DNA of 64,000 nt from Dickeya lacustris (GTDB taxonomy: Bacteria; Pseudomonadota; Gammaproteobacteria; Enterobacterales; Enterobacteriaceae), in assembly GCF_029635795.1 (NCBI RefSeq), contig NZ_CP114280.1:3720001-3784000 (forward strand), in the 5' to 3' direction. The position numbers were made by a program, and so were the translations under genes. Under the pieces are notes generated by a model. It had not been told where the DNA came from, ran no database searches, and saw only the letters and a list, made by a program, of their open reading frames with translations. The first letter of the stretch is position 1, and every line of letters begins with the position of its first letter. Below, piece after piece: positions 18,432 to 26,512 of the stretch.

Positions 18432-19859
18432 TCAGCAGGCGTGGTGTGGGCTACGATGAGCGTGCTGTTGCGCCAGCAGGGTGTGGCCCTGCTCGCCCAA
18501 TTCCCAGAACAGGCACGTCATGATTTGCAAACCTTCACGGGCAAGGCTGACGGGCAGATGTTCATCGACCGCGTGCTGACCGCAGGCGGGATAGGAGTGC
18601 GGTACCCAAAGCGTCGGCAGGCCGAGGATGTCGGCAAACACATCATTTGGCAGCGAGCCGCCGAGATTCGGTAACAGCGCCGGTTTTTTACCACAGGTTT
18701 GTTGCATCAACGCCAGCGCCCAGTTGACCAGTGGTGAGGTGGGGTCAAGTCGGGTGGCGGGGGTGCCGCGTACGTCGCTGATTTCTACCTGAGTAAAGCC
18801 ATGCGCATCAAGATGCTGGCGGATGTGCCGGGTGAGGTTTTGCCAGTCCGTGCCGACAACGAACCGCAGTTGGCAAACGGCGCTGGCGTGGCCGGGGATC
18901 GCGTTCATTGGGCGTTGTGGATTGCCGGTGAGAAACGACAGCACTTCCAAGGTGTTCCAGCCAAACAAACGTTCTGACGGACTTAATCCCGCCTCGCCCC
19001 ACTCCGGGTCAATCACCGGATCGGTCGGTTTACCCGCCGGTTCGATATCAGCCAAAATTGTGCGTAACGCGGCCGTTAGTTTCGGGGGTTTTAGCGCCTG
19101 TACCTGCATTTGACCGTGCTGATTCACCAGGCAGGCGATAGCGTTAGCCAGTTGCGTTCCCGGGTTGCTCAACAGGCCACCCCAATTGCCGGAGTGGTAA
19201 TCTCGCGAGCGGGCGTGCAGCGTGAGCCGGAAATTAACGCAGCCGCGTGACCCCAGAAACAGCGTCGGGCGTTCGGCATTCAGACGCGGGCCGTCAGAGG
19301 CGATAAAAAGGTCAGCGCGCAGCATATCGCCATACTGCTGGCACACGTGCGCAAGCCCCGGTGAACTGACTTCTTCACCCATCTCAAAGAGCCATTTACA
19401 GTTAAAACCAAGCCGCCCGCCACGCGCGTGAAACACCTGTTCCATCGCGGCCAGATTAATGGAGTGCTGGCCTTTGTTGTCGGCACTGCCGCGCCCGTAC
19501 CATTTTCCGTCCTGCTCTACCAGTTGCCAGGGGGAGAGCCCGTCGCTCCAATGCGCATCGTCGCCAAAAACCACATCACCGTGGCCGTAACACAGTAATG
19601 TCGGCAGGGACGGGTCTTCGATTCGTGAGGCTATCAGGAAGGGATGTTGCGGGGAGGAGGGGTTGTCGATGCGCGCTATCTCAAACGCCATCGCCTGTAG
19701 CGCAGGAATGATTTCCTGGTTTAGATAGCGCTCCAGCATGGCATGGCTGTCTGAACGCTGGCTTTCGCTGGCGATGGCAATGCGCCGTGCCAGCACGTCG
19801 CGAAATTGGCCGCTGTCAAAATAGTCCAGCGCCTGCTGAATAACCGCCGGTGTTGTCAT
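18432..19859 (-). CDS. M20 family metallopeptidase/amidohydrolase
   Basis: The 475-residue enzyme belongs to the dinuclear-zinc M20 family (DapE/ArgE/carnosinase-like). Visible metal and catalytic residues are H93 and D95 in GHGD, D127 in GRGSADNKG, E162-E163 in MGEEVSSPG and a late His in VPHSYPACGQHAVDEH. A dimerisation domain interrupts the catalytic one. It has no signal peptide, so it acts in the cytoplasm. Position with an MHS transporter and a divergent LysR regulator suggests uptake and hydrolysis of a small peptide or N-acyl amino acid. The exact substrate cannot be read from sequence. Confidence 0.9.
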   Translation of the reverse strand: MTTPAVIQQALDYFDSGQFRDVLARRIAIASESQRSDSHAMLERYLNQEIIPALQAMAFEIARIDNPSSPQHPFLIASRIEDPSLPTLLCYGHGDVVFGDDAHWSDGLSPWQLVEQDGKWYGRGSADNKGQHSINLAAMEQVFHARGGRLGFNCKWLFEMGEEVSSPGLAHVCQQYGDMLRADLFIASDGPRLNAERPTLFLGSRGCVNFRLTLHARSRDYHSGNWGGLLSNPGTQLANAIACLVNQHGQMQVQALKPPKLTAALRTILADIEPAGKPTDPVIDPEWGEAGLSPSERLFGWNTLEVLSFLTGNPQRPMNAIPGHASAVCQLRFVVGTDWQNLTRHIRQHLDAHGFTQVEISDVRGTPATRLDPTSPLVNWALALMQQTCGKKPALLPNLGGSLPNDVFADILGLPTLWVPHSYPACGQHAVDEHLPVSLAREGLQIMTCLFWELGEQGHTLLAQQHAHRSPHHAC

Positions 19860-20035
19860 GATATCCCCTGTTGTGATGGTGTTTTTTTATGTCATGTGAT
19901 GTTGTCTGTTCCGTTCTAATTCATCGTCAGCATTGCCACAATAATAATAATTGCAAGTAAGCCTTGCTTTTTATATAAGGCTTGTCTGCACGAAAATGAG
20001 GCAACTTAGCCGTTTGCCGTTTTTAGGGGCGTTGT

Positions 20036-20977
20036 ATGCACAGTAGCGAGATTCGGTACTTTCTGGCGGTAGCCAATAGCGGTTCATTACGGGCGGCCAG
20101 CCAGCAACTGTTTGTTGCGGTTTCTGCCATCAGCCGGAAAATCCACAAACTGGAAGAGCGCATTGGTGCGACGTTGTTCGAACGTCATGCTCGCGGAATG
20201 GTACTGACCGATGCCGGGCAAATATTAGAAAACCATGTGCGTAAAAGCATGCGAGACATGGACTATGCGATAGCGGAAATTCAAGGATTGAAGGCGGTGC
20301 GCCGTAGCGTGGTCAGGGTCGCGGGTACGGAAGGGATGGCCTTTGACCTCTTGCCGGGGTTATTTGCGCGTTTTCGGCAACATAACCCGGCGGTGACATT
20401 TTTATTGCAGGTTGGCAGCGCGCAACAGGTGTCAGACATGGTGCGCAGCGGCGAGTGCGAGCTGGCCTTTCAATTTAGCCTGTCACCAGAGAGAGGCGTT
20501 GACGTCGTCAACGCCTGGCCTGCGCCGGTATTATTATTGATGCACCCGAGCCATCCTCTGGCAACACGGGAAGTACAACTGGAGGATTTACACGATTATC
20601 CGCTGGGGTTGCCGCCGTCGGGAACAACGGTTCGCCAGTTGATCGATCTGGCGTGCCGTATGAGCGGAACCTTCCTCGAGCCGGCGCTGAGTTGCAACAA
20701 TTTCTCGGCGCTGTACGCCTTTATGCAACAGACGCCGCAGGCTATTACCGCCTGTAGCCATTTCTCCGTGTTCTACCGGGTACGTGAAGACGGGTTACTG
20801 CTAAAACCCGTACGCAGCGAGCCGTTAACCCAGCGCAGTTTACAGATGCAGACGCGCACCGGTCAGCACCGCTCGGCCGCATTACGCCATTTCATCCGTT
20901 TTGTGGCCGATGAGTTGGGCAATGAACAGGCTCAGGTGACGGCCACGACAGGGCCCATTCCTGCAGCCGAGCGTTAG
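20036..20977 (+). CDS. LysR family transcriptional regulator next to M20/MHS genes
   Basis: The 313 residues start with a LysR helix-turn-helix (EIRYFLAVANSGSLRAASQQ then VSAISRKIHKLEERIGA), followed by an effector-binding domain. It is divergent from the M20 peptidase gene with 176 bases between them, the usual layout for a LysR regulator and its target operon. Its stop codon lies in a 20-bp duplication shared with the end of the convergent HAD gene. Confidence 0.9.
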   Translation: MHSSEIRYFLAVANSGSLRAASQQLFVAVSAISRKIHKLEERIGATLFERHARGMVLTDAGQILENHVRKSMRDMDYAIAEIQGLKAVRRSVVRVAGTEGMAFDLLPGLFARFRQHNPAVTFLLQVGSAQQVSDMVRSGECELAFQFSLSPERGVDVVNAWPAPVLLLMHPSHPLATREVQLEDLHDYPLGLPPSGTTVRQLIDLACRMSGTFLEPALSCNNFSALYAFMQQTPQAITACSHFSVFYRVREDGLLLKPVRSEPLTQRSLQMQTRTGQHRSAALRHFIRFVADELGNEQAQVTATTGPIPAAER

Positions 20978-21013
20978 TGCTGCCAGCGGTAAATTAGTGC
21001 TGCCAGCGGCAAA
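20974..21013. repeat. 20-bp tandem duplication at the LysR/HAD junction
   Basis: TTAGTGCTGCCAGCGGTAAA (20974) is followed directly by TTAGTGCTGCCAGCGGCAAA (20994), with one mismatch. The first copy holds the TAG stop of LysR and the second the TAA stop of the HAD gene on the other strand. Confidence 0.93.
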
Positions 21014-21650
21014 TATGCCAGTGCTGGCTTGTGGCCAACGCAGCCAGCTCGGGGGCCGGGTTAATCACATAGGCTTCATCGACCCATGCCAGCATCGCGC
21101 GGTCATTAAGCGAGTCACTGTAGCCATGAAGACGGGTAAATGGCTTGCCTGTGCGCTGTGCACACCATTGACGAAGACGCGCGACTTTCCCCTCCTGATA
21201 GGTCGGAGTGCCGTGGATTTGTCCGGTAATCATGCCGCCATCGAGTGTGACGCCGATGGCGAGCGCATCATCCGCCCCCAACCTGCGGGCGATAGGCGCG
21301 ACCAGGTGTTCGCCGCTGGCGGAAATCACCACCACGGTGTCGCCACGTTGACGATGCCAGGCCAGTCGCTCTTGGGCCTGCGGGTAATAGCGCGGCAAAA
21401 TCTCCTGTGTGATAAAGACCTCTGCCCAGGCGTTGACTACATCGATAGGTAGACCCGTTAACGGCGACAGTGACAGTTGCATATACTCTTCGATGGCTAA
21501 TGTTCCCTGATAGTAGCGCTGCATGAGCTGCTGCTCTTGCTGCAACAGGCTTTCATTGGCGCGCCCTTTTGAGACAAGCCAGCGTAGCCATAACCCGGTG
21601 CTATCTGCACTGATTAGCGTTTCATCGAGATCAAATAGTGCCAGTTCCAT
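20994..21650 (-). CDS. HAD-IB family hydrolase (SerB-like phosphatase)
   Basis: This is a haloacid-dehalogenase phosphatase of about 218 residues. Motif I is FDLDETL at residues 5-11, with the nucleophile Asp and general acid in DLD. Motif II is VISASGEHL, and motif IV is in GYSDSLNDRAML. A small helical cap follows motif I, as in subfamily IB. I start it at 21650 (MELALFDLDE), where a GGAG ribosome site is present; an in-frame ATG at 21698 would add 16 residues before the first strand. The substrate is unknown; relatives act on phosphoserine or lysophosphatidate. Confidence 0.87.
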   Translation of the reverse strand: MELALFDLDETLISADSTGLWLRWLVSKGRANESLLQQEQQLMQRYYQGTLAIEEYMQLSLSPLTGLPIDVVNAWAEVFITQEILPRYYPQAQERLAWHRQRGDTVVVISASGEHLVAPIARRLGADDALAIGVTLDGGMITGQIHGTPTYQEGKVARLRQWCAQRTGKPFTRLHGYSDSLNDRAMLAWVDEAYVINPAPELAALATSQHWHICRWQH

Positions 21651-22204
21651 CTTGTTCTCCAGCGTTGTCGCGTCTGATGTTGCTCTGTATGCAGCCATGA
21701 TAAGCCAATAATACCCGAGTGGGCTGCTGGCATGTCCGGCCAGTCTTTAATCAAGAACACGGTATCCTTATTACCTCTTATTGTGACATTTTTGTTACAG
21801 TTGGTGTTTTATGCTAATAGTGTGAGGTGAAACACCGTATGTGTGATTTTAACTTATTGTTTTTTATTGATTTAACTGTGGTCGTGAATTAAATATAACA
21901 CGGCATGGTTGCGCGAATTGGCAGGACGTATTCGTTGCACCATAGGGATAGCATTTTTAGCGGCGCGGAATTTAATGCCGTGGGCCTTGCCCGAGAGAGA
22001 ATTGCCACCCGAGATAAATTCCGGGCGGTAAACCCGGCTATAAACGTGGACATAAACATAGCAAACGAATAGTTGATTTGATTATGTAATTGCTGGAAGG
22101 TGTTTTCGTTTATCCTGCCGATGGGCGGAGCGATTGCCTAATCGTATAGTGATGCGCTGAAAACCGCACTGAGATGCACTGTGTTAACCAAAAGGATGCG
22201 TGAG
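21651..22204. other. intergenic region before the first MetE-like gene
   Basis: About 550 bases without a convincing gene. A CRP-like half palindrome TTGTGACATTTTTGTTACAG is at about 21780-21799, and a small CCGGG/CCCGG stem is at 22021-22037. Neither is strong. Promoters for both divergent neighbours must lie here. Confidence 0.45.
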
Positions 22205-23308
22205 ATGTATCGCACATTAAAGAAACCTTATCCACCATTCCATGCAGAGCATGTGGGCAGCTTTTTGGTGCCTTGCCGTTTGGCTCAGGCGCGTAGTGCA
22301 TGGAAGCAGGGAACGATAACTCACGATAGGCTGACCGAAATTGAGAATGAAGAGGTGACACGGGTTGTTGCCTGCCAGAAAGCGTGTGGGTTGATGGCGA
22401 TAACCGATGGCGAATTACGCGCTGTAAACGGTATGGCGGATTTTTTTTCCGGCCTTGACGGTATTGCGTTCGACGAATTCAACCGACCAGACGATGACGC
22501 GCCCTTCTCCTTACAGGTGACGGATAAATTGCGTTTTCCTGCCGATCATCCTTTTCTGACTCATTATCGTTTCTTGCATCAGGCGGTAGCCCCTGATGGC
22601 CGCATTATGGCAAAACAGGTGTTGCCGAGCCCAAATATGCTGATGTACCCCTCCATTCGCCAGAATGCGGCATATTCGTCACTCTCGCTGTTTTGTGATG
22701 ACCTGATTGCCCTTTACCGCACCATTATTCAGGCGTTTTATCGACAAGGTTGCCGCTATTTGCAACTTGATGATCCGTTTTGGGCCCGTCTCTGCGATAG
22801 CCGGATTGCGGTATATGAACAAGCAACAGGGCTCGCCTTGCCTGATCTGCTGGCGCTATGTGTTCGCAACCTCAACCAGGCATTGGCCGAACGCCCGCAT
22901 GATATGTATATCAGCCTGCATATCTGCTGCCGCCGTTTTGCCCCTAATTGGGTTCATGGCGTCGGACGGGATGTGATGACGTATGCGATGGCAAACCTGG
23001 CGGTGGATAGTTTGTTTATTGAATATGATGATTCGCGCTCGGTGGGGCTTGAGCCGCTCCGTAAAGTGGGCGAGCAAAAAGTCGTGCTTGGTGTTGTGGA
23101 TGCGCAAAACAGCGCGCTGGAACAGGCGGGCTCAATCAAAATGGCCATCAATACCGCCTCACTGTATGTGCCGCTACATCAACTGGCTATCAGCCCGAAA
23201 TGTGGTTTCAGACATTGTGATAATCAACAGATGAGTGAAGAGCAGCAGTGGGCCAAACTGCGTAATATGGTCGATATCGCCCGCCAGGTTTGGACGTTTC
23301 CTGAGTGA
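22205..23308 (+). CDS. divergent MetE C-domain-like protein (paralogue 1)
   Basis: The 367 residues form one UROD/MetE-like barrel, equivalent to the C-terminal half of cobalamin-independent methionine synthase. The zinc ligands are conserved: H239 and C241 in LHIC, E273 in FIEYDD, C333 in SPKCGF. Near the substrate pocket the DGEFRRAWWHFDFF stretch of its paralogue at 39353 reads DGELRAVNGMADFF here, so both tryptophans and the histidine are lost. This suggests a different methyl acceptor or donor. ATG 22205 is preferred because of the AAAAGGA site; GTG 22181 and ATG 22196 are possible. No metE or met regulatory element is nearby. Confidence 0.85.
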   Translation: MYRTLKKPYPPFHAEHVGSFLVPCRLAQARSAWKQGTITHDRLTEIENEEVTRVVACQKACGLMAITDGELRAVNGMADFFSGLDGIAFDEFNRPDDDAPFSLQVTDKLRFPADHPFLTHYRFLHQAVAPDGRIMAKQVLPSPNMLMYPSIRQNAAYSSLSLFCDDLIALYRTIIQAFYRQGCRYLQLDDPFWARLCDSRIAVYEQATGLALPDLLALCVRNLNQALAERPHDMYISLHICCRRFAPNWVHGVGRDVMTYAMANLAVDSLFIEYDDSRSVGLEPLRKVGEQKVVLGVVDAQNSALEQAGSIKMAINTASLYVPLHQLAISPKCGFRHCDNQQMSEEQQWAKLRNMVDIARQVWTFPE

Positions 23309-23646
23309 TATACCCCTGTTTTTTATGTGATTTCCCGCAGTTTCGCCGTGTGAGGCTTTTGGTGTATGAAGATTTCAGTGCGTGAAGAGTCAAGCCTGAA
23401 GCCGCGATAACGCATGAGCGCCATTTTTTAATCAACACGGCTAAACATCTCCGGTGATTCAGTGATCGGGCTCTCCAGTTAACACATCCGGGCTATACAG
23501 ACCCGTAGTGGCGCTGCAACATAAGCGCCGATGTCGGCTGCGGCTGACAGCATGAGTGTTTCTCAATAAGAAAGCGAACGGTAGTCATCCGTGCGATGAG
23601 CAGGAAACCTGCCTGTTTGCCCTCTGACCCAATAAGGGAATACATG
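23309..23646. other. intergenic region before ansB
   Basis: 338 bases, presumably with the ansB promoter. In E. coli ansB is activated by FNR and CRP; I searched for both palindromes by eye and saw no clear site. No other gene is supported. Confidence 0.45.
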
Positions 23647-24693
23647 ATGGAAAGATTTATTAAATCTTTGTTTGTTATTGTTTTCTTCTTTGTCTTTACG
23701 GCGACTGCGGCAGAAAAACTGCCGAACATTGTTATTCTGGCCACCGGTGGCACTATCGCGGGTTCTGCGGCAACCGTCACTCAAACCACGGGCTATAAAG
23801 CGGGTGCGTTGGGCGTGGAAAAGCTCATCAACGCCGTGCCTGAATTGAAAACCGTGGCGAATGTGCGGGGAGAGCAGTTCTCGAACATGGCCAGTGAAAA
23901 CATGACCGGCGATGTGGTGTTGAAATTAAGCCAGCATGTTAACGAGTTACTGGCGCGCAGCGATGTTGACGGTGTGGTGATTACTCACGGTACCGATACG
24001 CTGGAAGAGTCGGCTTACTTCCTGCAATTGACGGTAAAAAGCGACAAACCGGTCGTGTTTGCGGCGGCAATGCGTCCGGCGACGGCCATCAGCGCGGATG
24101 GCCCGATGAACCTGCTGGAAGCGGTGCGTGTCGCGGGCGATAAGCAATCTCGTGGCCGTGGTGTGCTGGTCGTGCTGAATGACCGCATCGGTTCTGCGCG
24201 TTATATCACTAAGACCAATGCCTCAACGCTGGACACCTTCCGTGCTAACGAAGAAGGGTATCTTGGGGTGGTGATTGGCAATCGCATCTACTATCAAAAC
24301 CGTATTGATAAAGTTCACACTACGCGTTCGGTATTCGATGTGCGCGGCCTCTCTTCGCTGCCGAAAGTCGATATTCTCTACGGTTATCAGGATGATCCTG
24401 AGTATCTGTATGACGCGGCGATTAGCCATGGCGTAAAAGGTCTTGTTTATGCTGGCATGGGCGCGGGTTCGGTTTCTGTGCGTGGCGAGGCGGGAATGCG
24501 TAAAGCACAGCAGAAAGGCATTGTTGTCGTGCGCTCAACCCGTACCGGTAATGGCATTGTCCCGCCGGATGACGCGTTGCCGGGCCTGGTTTCTGACTCG
24601 CTCAATCCGGCGCATGCACGTATCTTGTTGATGCTGGCACTGACACGCACCAGCGATCCGGCGATGATTCAGGATTATTTCCATAGCTACTGA
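23647..24693 (+). CDS. ansB: periplasmic L-asparaginase (type II, crisantaspase-like)
   Basis: AnsB hydrolyses asparagine, and some glutamine, to the acid and ammonia in the periplasm. The 348-residue precursor has a 21-residue signal peptide ending VFTATA before AEKLPNIVI, leaving a mature chain of 327 residues, the length of the Erwinia chrysanthemi enzyme. Catalytic elements are GGTIAGS (nucleophile Thr), GYKAGALGV with the flexible-loop Tyr, [16 protein letters not shown] with the second Thr-Asp pair, and [12 protein letters not shown]. From memory, differences from the E. chrysanthemi enzyme are scattered and conservative. ATG 23647 is chosen because it gives a normal signal peptide. It is monocistronic. 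Confidence 0.97.
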   Translation: MERFIKSLFVIVFFFVFTATAAEKLPNIVILATGGTIAGSAATVTQTTGYKAGALGVEKLINAVPELKTVANVRGEQFSNMASENMTGDVVLKLSQHVNELLARSDVDGVVITHGTDTLEESAYFLQLTVKSDKPVVFAAAMRPATAISADGPMNLLEAVRVAGDKQSRGRGVLVVLNDRIGSARYITKTNASTLDTFRANEEGYLGVVIGNRIYYQNRIDKVHTTRSVFDVRGLSSLPKVDILYGYQDDPEYLYDAAISHGVKGLVYAGMGAGSVSVRGEAGMRKAQQKGIVVVRSTRTGNGIVPPDDALPGLVSDSLNPAHARILLMLALTRTSDPAMIQDYFHSY

Positions 24694-24715
24694 GTGCTTC
24701 CTGCATAGCAGGGTG

Positions 24716-24743
24716 CAATCTGTGTTATTCAATCTGTGTTATT
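24716..24743 (+). repeat. perfect 14-bp tandem duplication after ansB
   Basis: CAATCTGTGTTATT occurs at 24716 and again at 24730, followed by a further CAATC. It lies between the ansB stop and the hairpin at 24745. Confidence 0.93.
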
Positions 24744-24744
24744 C

Positions 24745-24772
24745 AATCAGGCCACCGCAAGGTGGCCTGATT
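24745..24772 (+). terminator. strong hairpin after ansB
   Basis: AATCAGGCCACC and GGTGGCCTGATT form a perfect 12-bp stem with a GCAA tetraloop. The downstream sequence (ATTGGTG) has no good T-run, so it may act as an RNA-stabilising stem or a weak terminator. Confidence 0.6.
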
Positions 24773-24900
24773 ATTGGTGCTGGCGAAACTGGCTTAACTC
24801 ACCACGTTTAACTTTAGGCGTAGCGTGTTGTGCTGGGTTTTCTGGCAATGCTGGCGTGAAGTGGCTTTCCCCGAATCCGACAGGATTGGAGGCTTTCTTA

Positions 24901-24993
24901 ATGTGGATTTTTGCCTGTATGATTCTGCTCTTGGTTCTACGGGCAACGGTCTTTGGCAACAGACGCCGCAGATGGCTGTACCCGGAAAAATAA
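24901..24993 (+). CDS. possible 30-residue single-span membrane protein upstream of aroL
   Basis: An ATG preceded 8 bases earlier by a full GGAGG (24888-24892) opens a 30-codon frame. The product has one hydrophobic helix (about residues 2-19: [18 protein letters not shown]), then a basic patch NRRRRW and the end LYPEK. This is a typical small inner-membrane protein with the tail inside the cell. Its TAA overlaps the AAGGA that serves aroL 14 bases later, so the two could be translationally coupled. I know of no described family for it. It could also be a leader peptide controlling aroL. Confidence 0.5.
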   Translation: MWIFACMILLLVLRATVFGNRRRRWLYPEK

Positions 24994-25007
24994 GGATATG
25001 TTGTGAT

Positions 25008-25529
25008 ATGACACAACCCATTTTTATGGTCGGTGCCAGAGGGTGTGGAAAAACCACCGTAGGCGGCGAATTGGCACGTGCACTTGGTTATGCGTTTGTC
25101 GATACGGATATCTTTATGCAGCAAAGCAGTGGCCTGACGGTGGCTGATGTGGTGGCTGCTGAAGGTTGGCCGGGATTCCGGCTGCGTGAGAGCGCCGCGC
25201 TGCAAGCGGTAACGCAGCCAAATCAAATTGTTGCGACCGGTGGCGGTATGGTATTGCTGGCGCAAAACCGTCAATTTATGCGTGATAAAGGCATTGTCAT
25301 TTACCTGCACGCACCGGCACATGCACTGGCAAGGCGCTTAGAGGCCAGCCCGCAAGCTCATCAGCGTCCGACCTTAACCGGCCGGCCTATTGCCGAGGAA
25401 ATGGAAGCGGTGCTGGCAGAACGGGAGGCGTTATATCAAGGCGTTGCCCACCATGTGGTGGATGCGACGCGCTCACCTGATAGTATCGTCTGCGAATTGT
25501 TACAGACGCTGCGTTTACCCGCAGCCTGA
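25008..25529 (+). CDS. aroL: shikimate kinase II
   Basis: AroL phosphorylates shikimate at the 3-hydroxyl with ATP, step five of the common aromatic pathway, in the cytoplasm. At 173 residues it equals the E. chrysanthemi enzyme. Walker [10 protein letters not shown] is at 9-17, the shikimate-binding Asp in VDTDIFMQ near 32-34, [10 protein letters not shown] near 53-62, the glycine loop ATGGGMV, and the lid region [11 protein letters not shown]. The start at ATG 25008 has an AAGGAT site. In E. coli yaiA and aroM come between aroL and ppnP; they are missing here. I saw no clear TyrR box upstream. Confidence 0.97.
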   Translation: MTQPIFMVGARGCGKTTVGGELARALGYAFVDTDIFMQQSSGLTVADVVAAEGWPGFRLRESAALQAVTQPNQIVATGGGMVLLAQNRQFMRDKGIVIYLHAPAHALARRLEASPQAHQRPTLTGRPIAEEMEAVLAEREALYQGVAHHVVDATRSPDSIVCELLQTLRLPAA

Positions 25530-25554
25530 TGGCGCGTTGATTTTTTAACAGAAC

Positions 25555-25599
25555 GTTTTTCACACAAATATTTTTTACACAAATGTTTTTCACACAAAG
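25555..25599 (+). repeat. 15-bp tandem repeat, three copies, between aroL and ppnP
   Basis: Units at 25555 (GTTTTTCACACAAAT), 25570 (ATTTTTTACACAAAT) and 25585 (GTTTTTCACACAAAG). A degenerate fourth unit precedes them at 25540. The last copy ends at the ribosome-binding region of ppnP. Confidence 0.92.
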
Positions 25600-25609
25600 G
25601 TTAGGCATT

Positions 25610-25894
25610 ATGTTGAATGTAAATGAATACTTTGACGGGAAAGTCAAATCCATCGGTTTTGATGGCAGCCGTATCGGTCGCGCCAGTGTTGGGGTCATGG
25701 ACGCGGGCGAATACACGTTCGGCACCGGGCAGGCGGAGGAGATGACGGTGGTAAGCGGCGCTCTGGATGTGTTGTTGCCGGGGGCGCAAGACTGGCAGTT
25801 ATTTGAAGCTGGCGACATTTTTAATGTGCCGGCAAACAGCGAATTTAAATTGAAAGTGGCAGAACCGTCTTCTTATCTGTGCCGCTACCTGTAA
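25610..25894 (+). CDS. ppnP: pyrimidine/purine nucleoside phosphorylase
   Basis: PpnP (formerly YaiE) is a small cupin that splits nucleosides with phosphate into base and ribose-1-phosphate. The 94 residues match the family: [15 protein letters not shown] at the start, [27 protein letters not shown] and the end [11 protein letters not shown] 25610 is preferred over ATG 25583 because it restores the usual length and follows AAAGG. It follows aroL by 80 bases, which contain the 15-bp repeats. Confidence 0.95.
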   Translation: MLNVNEYFDGKVKSIGFDGSRIGRASVGVMDAGEYTFGTGQAEEMTVVSGALDVLLPGAQDWQLFEAGDIFNVPANSEFKLKVAEPSSYLCRYL

Positions 25895-25925
25895 TCTTTT
25901 TAATCGCATTGAACTCATGATTTCG

Positions 25926-25945
25926 GGCTGCCATTTATGGCAGCC
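25926..25945 (+). terminator. hairpin after ppnP
   Basis: GGCTGCCA and TGGCAGCC pair perfectly around TTTA, 31 bases after the ppnP stop. No long T-run follows. Confidence 0.55.
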
Positions 25946-25955
25946 TTGCCTGATT

Positions 25956-26007
25956 GTCATAACTGTGTGTCATAGCAATATGTCATAACAATGCGCTATA
26001 ACAATAT
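25956..26007 (+). repeat. 13-bp tandem repeat, four copies
   Basis: Units at 25956 (GTCATAACTGTGT), 25969 (GTCATAGCAATAT), 25982 (GTCATAACAATGC) and 25995 (GCTATAACAATAT). They share a (G)TCATAACAAT core. This could be a regulator-binding array upstream of the chemoreceptor or simple duplication. Confidence 0.82.
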
Positions 26008-26391
26008 AGAGTGTTATGGTAATCAGTATGGTGTATGACTTGCCTAATACGTTGGATGGACGCAGAGTAAACAACACCTCGCGATAACGGTATTCCCCCG
26101 GTTGTGCGCGCTACGTATAGTGCTTATTTGGAATTAAGTGATAATTTCGAGTAATAATTATTTATGCGTGCAATAGCTATTTTTTATATATCTCATTCTT
26201 ATCTTTACTATCACGTATTTCTGTCATAACTGTTCAGCATAATACTCTGGCGATAGCGTAGCTTCGCAACGCGTCTTTTATGCAAAAAAATTGCAGATAA
26301 GTCTGTAAATCTTTCTCCAGCCATTGTATTTTCCTGTAAGTAGTCCTTTCTTCTGCTTGTGGTAGTGCAGAGCCGAATTAAAGGAGGAGAT

Positions 26392-26416
26392 AGTGCTGGT
26401 TAAGAGAGTGCTGGTT
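26392..26416 (+). repeat. partial 15-bp duplication
   Basis: AGTGCTGGTT recurs with a 15-bp period at 26392 and 26407, upstream of the chemoreceptor gene. Confidence 0.6.
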
Positions 26417-26512
26417 TCGTGTGTCATGGCTTACTGATGGGTGCGCCCTGTATTTTAATAGGGCAAGGGTTTTGGTTATTTGAAAAATCATTTCAATAAT
26501 GATGTGGTCACT

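Larger units (their letters stand above)
25895..26512. other. long non-coding stretch upstream of the chemoreceptor gene
   Basis: About 620 bases without a convincing gene. It contains the ppnP hairpin, a 13-bp repeat array (25956-26007), an A+T-rich tract around 26130-26230 and a partial 15-bp duplication (26392-26416). A promoter for the chemoreceptor should lie here; I could not identify a sigma-28 site by eye. Confidence 0.5.

Noticed and set aside
21651..22204. SAM or cobalamin riboswitch before the first MetE-like gene
   Set aside because: No conserved core or multi-stem fold could be traced by eye; only a short CCGGG/CCCGG stem is present.
23596..23646. Upstream in-frame start for ansB
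   Set aside because: It would put 17 polar residues before the signal peptide and block a normal Sec leader; ATG 23647 fits the known family.
24773..25007. TyrR box before aroL
   Set aside because: aroL is TyrR-controlled in E. coli, but no TGTAAA-N6-TTTACA-like sequence was visible here.
24825..25007. Long N-terminal extension of aroL
   Set aside because: The in-frame upstream ATG adds 61 residues absent from shikimate kinases; ATG 25008 has its own ribosome site.
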